Source: RAM1 sp943372585 (GTDB taxonomy: Bacteria > Pseudomonadota > Gammaproteobacteria > Burkholderiales > Burkholderiaceae_C). From it: 12,393 bases of DNA. How positions within the stretch are numbered: position 1 is the stretch's first letter; every line of letters starts with the position of its first letter. The DNA is taken from positions 1 to 12,393 of the forward strand of contig CALRZF020000081.1 in assembly GCA_943372585.1 (NCBI GenBank). The letters run 5' to 3'. Positions 1-6,500 of this stretch are shown here, piece after piece. The notes beneath the pieces were generated by a model. It was not told where the DNA came from. It did not search any database and worked only from the letters and a program-made list of their open reading frames with translations. Both the position numbers and the translations under genes were made by a program.

Positions 1-510
1 CAGTTCGGTCCTGATCTGGGTACAGCAAGTTTCCTGCCGATGCTGCTCGATGTCAAAGAGGGCGTGGCATACATCGTGGCACACCCCATGGGCTGCCTTT
101 CCTACAACAAGTGGGGCAGGCCAAATCCGCCGTACGTGGTCTTCAAATACCAAGGCCGAACGTGGAGCCGCGTTGCACCACCGGAACTGCCATCCGAAAT
201 CAAACTGCCGAACTTGATCTTTTCATCCCCCGATGACGAGGCAAGAAATCTTGGACAAACCATCGTCTCAGCTACTGAAATTCAGAAGCTGTACGCGGGC
301 TACAGGCAGCCTGAATATCGCAGCATTTTGCGAGAAGAAATTCCGAATGCTGGCGGTGAAAGATGCGGCCAGATGGTCAGCAACGGAAAGGGTGGATGGA
401 TAGGAATGGGCTGGTTTAGAGACCAGCCTTCCCATGAAGCCTGTCTTAACTACTGTGTGCGTGAGGGTGTCGGCCCTGCGCAATGCCCGTGCGAAATCTT
501 GTTTAAATGA
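1..510 (+). CDS. Hypothetical protein, 5'-truncated, Cys-rich C-terminus
   Basis: The reading frame is open from the first base to the TGA at 508-510, giving 169 codons. The first ATG is at position 40 but has no ribosome binding site in front of it, and 13 sense codons precede it, so the true start is probably upstream of the window. I do not recognise a named domain. The protein looks soluble: it has no membrane segment and is rich in Pro, Trp and Gly (for example KWGRPNPPYV). Four cysteines fall within the last 22 residues (CLNYC and CPC), which could bind a metal or form disulphides. It ends 9 nt before the start of the giant lipase/RTX gene and runs the same way, so the two are probably co-transcribed. 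That would fit an accessory, chaperone-like or immunity role, but this is only context. GC is near 48-50%, below the rest of the window. Confidence 0.75.
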   Translation, partial: QFGPDLGTASFLPMLLDVKEGVAYIVAHPMGCLSYNKWGRPNPPYVVFKYQGRTWSRVAPPELPSEIKLPNLIFSSPDDEARNLGQTIVSATEIQKLYAGYRQPEYRSILREEIPNAGGERCGQMVSNGKGGWIGMGWFRDQPSHEACLNYCVREGVGPAQCPCEILFK

Positions 511-519
511 AAGTAATTT

Positions 520-3500
520 ATGGCAACGAATATCGAGTACGCATTGATGGCTGGCGCCTCGTACATATCAACCCGCGCGGACATCAATCAATTTCCAGTT
601 CCCAACGGTTGGACGGAGCAAGTCGACAAACGAAAGAAGGAAGACTCATCAGGATTTGAAGCCAGCTACTTCACCAAAGGCAGCGAAATCGTCATCTCCT
701 ATTCCGGCACCGACCCGAACAATGCAGGCCTCTTCTCCAAAGACATGCAGGCCAACCTGCAGATCATCAGAGGCGATTGGACAGCCCAGTTGCAGCAGGC
801 TGTTGAGTACTATCTGGAGATCAAGGCAGCCAACCCGACGGCGACCATCACACTGACGGGCCACAGCCTGGGCGGTGGGCTGGCGTCCCTGGTGGCGGTG
901 TTTTTTGGCGTCAGTGCCCAGGCATTCGACCAGGCCCCTTTTGCCAAGTCAGCCACCGCGCTTTCTGACAACGCCAGCACCCTCTTGAGCCTGCTGACCG
1001 CCAAACTCGATGCGGGTGGGAATCGGGTTTATGACGCTGGGGTACTTGCGCCGTTGACGCAATATCTGGAGCTGCGCAGCCCGACCAACCCCATTCCGCG
1101 CAGTAACCTGGTCAACACCATACAGGTCGAGGGTGAGGTCCTTGACGCCAGCCTGATCGGCGGTATCTATAACCGTATCGGCAATGCCCCCGTGTCGCTG
1201 ACCAATGGGCAGACCACCAGCAAGACCAACCTGCATTCCCAGTCGCTGCTGACCGCGTTCCTGCAAAGTGAAAAGACCGCACCCAGCGGCCAGGCGTTGA
1301 ATGACGCCACCAAGACATTCACCGGTCTGTTGCCACTGCTGTTCGACGAAAAACTGTATTCCTTCAATACCGGAATCAACAACACAACCAACGCCAACTT
1401 CCTTGACCACCTCGTCCGCAACGAGGCGGGCGGCATCGGCGGCATTGCAGTGGGCGGTAACGCCCTGCTGACGCACTTCGCCGCTGATTTGCAAAAGCTC
1501 GGCGCCAACATTGCAGGCCTGAACGTGCAGGCCCAGAACGCCCTGATCGCCCAAGGCATCGAGTGGTACTACTGGCAAGGTACGGGTTACAGCGGTCAGA
1601 AATTTTTCACTCAGACCGGGAAACTTTTTCAGTACACCACTGCCACAGGGGCAGGCCTGAAGGGTGCGCAAGACAAGGCTGGCGCTTATGTCAAGCTGTG
1701 GATCGACCCCCTGAGCAAGGCGCATGGTGCATCGGATGTGCTGACAACCTACCAGCAGTGGAGCGTCAACACTGGCACAGAAGCCGTCACGGCCACCGCC
1801 GTGGACGCGACCAAATCGCAAATCTTCATTGGCGGTACAGGTGCCGACACCTTCACCGGTGGCAACAAGGATGATGTGATGCTGGCGGGCGCGGGCAACG
1901 ACACCCTGACCGGAGGCGGCGGCGACGACAAGCTCTACGGCGGCGGCGACGACGATACGTACCACTTCAACGGTACCTGGGGCAAAGACACCGTCACGGA
2001 CAGCGACGGCAAAGGCGCCTTCCAGATGGATGGCAAAGCCCTGACCAACTTTGGGGGAGCCGGCGAACGCGAAGGCTATTCCTTTGACATGGGCGGCAAC
2101 GTCTATGCCAACCTGGACATCCAGAAATCCGGCAACACGTACAAAGCCACCATTACCAAAGGCACAGACACCGCCAACACCATCACCATCAACAACTTCG
2201 ATCTGAGCAAGGCCAAGGGCGAGCAAGGCTACATGGGCATCAAGCTCGGCCCGGCCAAAGTTGCCCTGACGCAAGAGTCCGGCAACTTCTGGGCTGTGGC
2301 AGGTGCCAGCCTGGACAACCTGAACGGCAAAACAGCCCCCATCACCGAAGGTGGCGGCACCAGTTTCAACGCGTGCCTGAGCAGCGGCGCCAAGGCGGGC
2401 GACACCATCACCATGAGCTTCAGCGGCGCCGGCAATTGCAAGATCATCCTGGGCGACACCACGGTCGACGCCAACGGCGCCGTCATCATCCTGGTAGAGG
2501 GCCAGACCCAGGTGCGCTTCTCGCTCGTGCACGACGGCAACCTGGACGCTGACGCTGTGGCCAGCCTGAGCGCCACCTACAACAGCAGCGGCACCAGCGC
2601 CACCAGCAACACCTGGGCCATCAACCTGAAAGACAGCGGCAAAGCAGACAACACCTTCAACGGCGATTACGTCGCGAGGGCCGAAACGAACACCGGTGTA
2701 CCCATCACTCGGGAGAACTATGCCGGCACGGACGTGGCGGCAGTGGCCACCGGTGATCTGTACTACGTGACCGACGGCCAGGGGAACCTGCAGGCCGGCA
2801 GCAACCAACCCACTCAACGCCCCATCTACAACGCGCAAGGCGAAGTGATCGGGACAGAGACCATCCCCAGCGATGACCCACTCGTTACGGACAACACCCT
2901 TTTTGGCACGAGCGGCAATGACCAGATCAACGGCCTGACGGGCAACGACCTGCTGGGCGGCAAAGAGGGCAACGATGTGATCGACGGCGGCGCCGGCAAC
3001 GACATGATCGGTGGAGGTGCGGGCAACGACAACATCAAAGGCGGTGACGGCAACGACTACATCAGTTCGGCGGCGAATATTAAAGACGCATACCAGCAGC
3101 TCGGCCCCGCCGACCAATGGGTGAACTGGGGCATGCCGGCGGGCACCACGCTCGTGATGACGGGCGGGGCCTGGGGCGTCTATGCCACCGACCAAAGGAA
3201 CCACTGGTGGACCGGCATGAAGTATTCGTTGACCGACGTGCAGCAGGACGTGATCGATGCTGGCGCGGGTGACGATTGGGTGCTGGCCAGTTGGGGCGAC
3301 GACCGCGTGCGGGGCGGTGACGGTAAGGACCAGTTGCGCGGCATGGGCGGCGGCGACATCGTGGAGGGTGACGACGGGGACGACTATCTGGACGGCGACG
3401 GCGACGTGGGCGGCGGCAGCGTGCTGGACTACGCGCCCATTCAGGACCACGGCCACGACTTTCTGGATGGGGGCGCGGGCAACGACAAATTGTTTGGCGG

Positions 3501-6500
3501 CGGAGGCATGGACAACCTGTTCGGAGGCGTGGGCAACGACGTCCTGAATGGCGACACGGATGGCGTCATCGACGATCCCGAGTTCATGCGCCATCATGGT
3601 GACGATTACCTGGACGGTGAAGATGGCGACGACCAGCTAACGGGCGCAGGTGGGGCGGACGTGCTGTACGGTGGCAATGGTGATGATCGCCTGGATGGCG
3701 ACGATCTGACCGTTCATGTGACGGCGCCGTTCCACGGTGACGATTACCTGGACGGCGAAGCCGGCAATGACCAGCTGCTGGGTGGCGGTGGCGGTGATGT
3801 GATGTACGGCGGCGCTGGCAATGACACCCTATGGGGCGATACGGGCCTTGGGGCGGACCATTCGCGCTTTCTGCCGCTGCAATACCACGGCAACGACTAT
3901 CTGGACGGCGAGGACGGGGACGACTACCTTGAAGGTGGCGCGGGCGAAGACGTGCTTGTCGGCGGCGCGGGCGCGGACCATTTGTATGGCGATATCAACC
4001 CGGCCAAGCACGACAGTGGCATGGCCACCAATCCCCAGGCCGGGGGGCGCGACGAGCTGTACGGTGGCGATGGCGATGACTATCTGAATGGCGGCATGGG
4101 TGCGGACTACATGGAAGGCGGCGCCGGGAGCGACGTCTATGTCATCGACCATGAGGGCGACGTGGTGGTGGAGTCTTTCACTCCGGCGGGCAATGCACCT
4201 ATGGCCATGGGCCTTGCCGCGCCAATCGGAGTGCACGCTGACCAGCCCATGACGGCACAGGCCGATATGGACACGATTCAGTCCCACATCACCTACACGC
4301 TGGGCGACGGCTTTGAGGTTCTGGAACTGCAAGGCGCCACGGACATCGTGGGCACGGGCAACGGTCAGGACAATACCCTGCGCGGCAACGCTGGTGACAA
4401 CGTGCTGTCAGGCGCCAAAGGTACGGACTGGCTCAGCGGCGGAACGGGCAACGATGTGTATGTATTCAACCGCGGCGACGGCACGGACACGCTGTTTAAC
4501 TATGACTTTCTGTACGACATCGTGGACCCCCAGAGGCCTCAGGCAGTCGACGCGTTGCGCATGGGCGAAGGAATTGCGGCCGGCGACGTAGCAGTGCGCC
4601 GCCAGGGCAACAATCTCAAGCTGCAGCTCAAGAACACGGACGATCAGATCCTGGTCGCCAATTACTACGGCGATGTGGCGCAAGAGGGCACGCGCTTGCT
4701 GGACTACAAGATCGACCGCGTGGAGTTCGCCGATGGCACAGTGTGGGACCAGGCGAAGCTGGAGTTGGAGGCGGACCGCGCCGCGAACAACCAGGCGCCG
4801 GTGTTCAACGGCAGCATCGCGCCAGTAGGAGCGTCGGCAAGTGTCGCTTTCAGCTGGGCCGTGCCCGCAGGCACAGCCATCGACCCCGACGCATGGGATG
4901 CGGTGACTTACAGCGTCAAGCAGGCCGACGGCGCGCCGCTGCCTGAATGGCTGGACTTTGATTCCGCCGCGGGCACGCTCAGTGGCACGCCGGGCATGGA
5001 CGACATCGGCAACCTGCAGCTGATGCTGTGGGCCACGGACGGCTATGGCGCGTCCGCCGCCAGGAGCTTCTGGCTCCAGGTTGGCCTGCCCAATCAGGCG
5101 CCGCTGCTTGACTTTGCTCTGAGTGACCAGACGGCTCCCAGGCAGGCGGCGTTCCAGTACACCGTGCCGGACTACACGTTCAGCGATCCGGAGGGGGGCG
5201 CATTGACCTATGGCGCCGTGCTGGCTGACGGCGGGCCCCTGCCGTCCTGGCTGTCCTTCAACGCACAGACCCGCACTTTCGGCGGGGAACCCGCTGAGCC
5301 GGGGCAGTTCAGCGTCCGGGTGACGGCCACTGATCCGGCGGGCGGCATGGCGTCGGACATGTTCGAGATTGTGGTGCCCGCTTCGCTGGTCACCACCTGG
5401 ACGGGAACCGAACAGGGCGACCACCTCGGCGGTGGCATCGGCCCCGACTTGTTGCTGGGGTTGGCGGGCAATGACTATCTCTTCGGGTTTGAGCATGATG
5501 ACGAGCTGGACGGCGGACCTGGCAATGACCATCTGTACGGTGGGGCGGGCAATGACGTCTTTGTGTTCAGGCCAGACTCGGGCCATGACGAGGTGCATGG
5601 TCGCGTTGGCAGCGATGCTGTGCAGTTGGGCGCCGGCGTCACACCGGAGGATCTTGTCCTGATGCGCACGGGGACCGAACCGGATGGCTGGGAGCTGGCA
5701 ACGGACGCCCTGGTGCTGCAGATTCCCGCGACAGGTGCCCGGCTGTGGGTGCATGATTTCTTCGCGGCAGATTCGACCCAGGGCATCCAGCAACTGCGGT
5801 TTGACGACGGTACCGTCTGGAGCCGTGACGAGATCGTTGCGCGGGCTGGCGCCCGCATACCCGGCGAAGCCAACCACATGGCCGGTTCGGGGGGGGATGA
5901 CGTTTTCGTGGTGGACAACGACAGCGACACCATTGCCGAGGCGCCTGGCGGCGGGACTGACACGGTGCTCAGCTCGGTCTCGTACACCCTGCCAGCCAAC
6001 GTGGAGATTCTGCGCCTGACCCATTTCGCGCAGGATGGGTCGGGCAATGGGGGTGACAACGTGCTATACGGCACTGCAGCGCACAACACCTTGTCCGGTG
6101 AAGGTGGTAACGATGACTACTACGGCGGTGCCGGGGACGACAGCTACTGGGACACCGTGTCATCCACTACCCAGCGCGGTGGCCGCGTGTTCGAAATCGA
6201 AGGCGAGGGCTGGGACGCCCTGTATTCCAACCATGTGTCCGTGGTGCTGGACGACAACGTCGAAGAGCTGAACATCATCGATCCCATTGGCAGCTCCGGC
6301 TCGTACATGGGCAACGACAGTGATAATGTGATCAATGCGACAAGGGGCTGGAATGCGTTCGACACCGTCCGCATTGACGGGGGCGCTGGCGCGGACAGCA
6401 TGTTCGGCGGCGAGGGCATCAACACCTTTGTCGTGGACGATACCGGTGACACGGTATCCCAATCGAATGGCTATGCCGAAGGCACCATTGAAGCCAGCGT

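Noticed and set aside
40..510. The first gene as a complete 156-residue protein starting at position 40
   Set aside because: The frame is open upstream to base 1, and the ATG has no ribosome binding site, so a truncated longer gene is more likely.
520..1800. N-terminal lipase domain as a type VI secretion (Tle-type) effector
   Set aside because: No VgrG, PAAR or Hcp gene is near, and the long calcium-binding stalk and C-terminal tail point to type I secretion instead.
949..3597. 882-codon open frame on the minus strand inside the RTX gene
   Set aside because: It is opposite a clear lipase/RTX gene. Its product is a Val/Ala/His-rich string produced by reading Gly-Asp-rich repeats backwards, with no recognisable domain.
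1831..4149. Regular short DNA periodicity that might suggest CRISPR or satellite repeats
   Set aside because: The 27-nt period is that of RTX nonapeptide codons within an open frame. There are no conserved palindromic repeats with unrelated spacers.
4408..6024. 538-codon open frame on the minus strand
   Set aside because: Same cause: high GC and codon bias of the plus-strand RTX gene keep the reverse frame free of stops. No start signal or domain seen.
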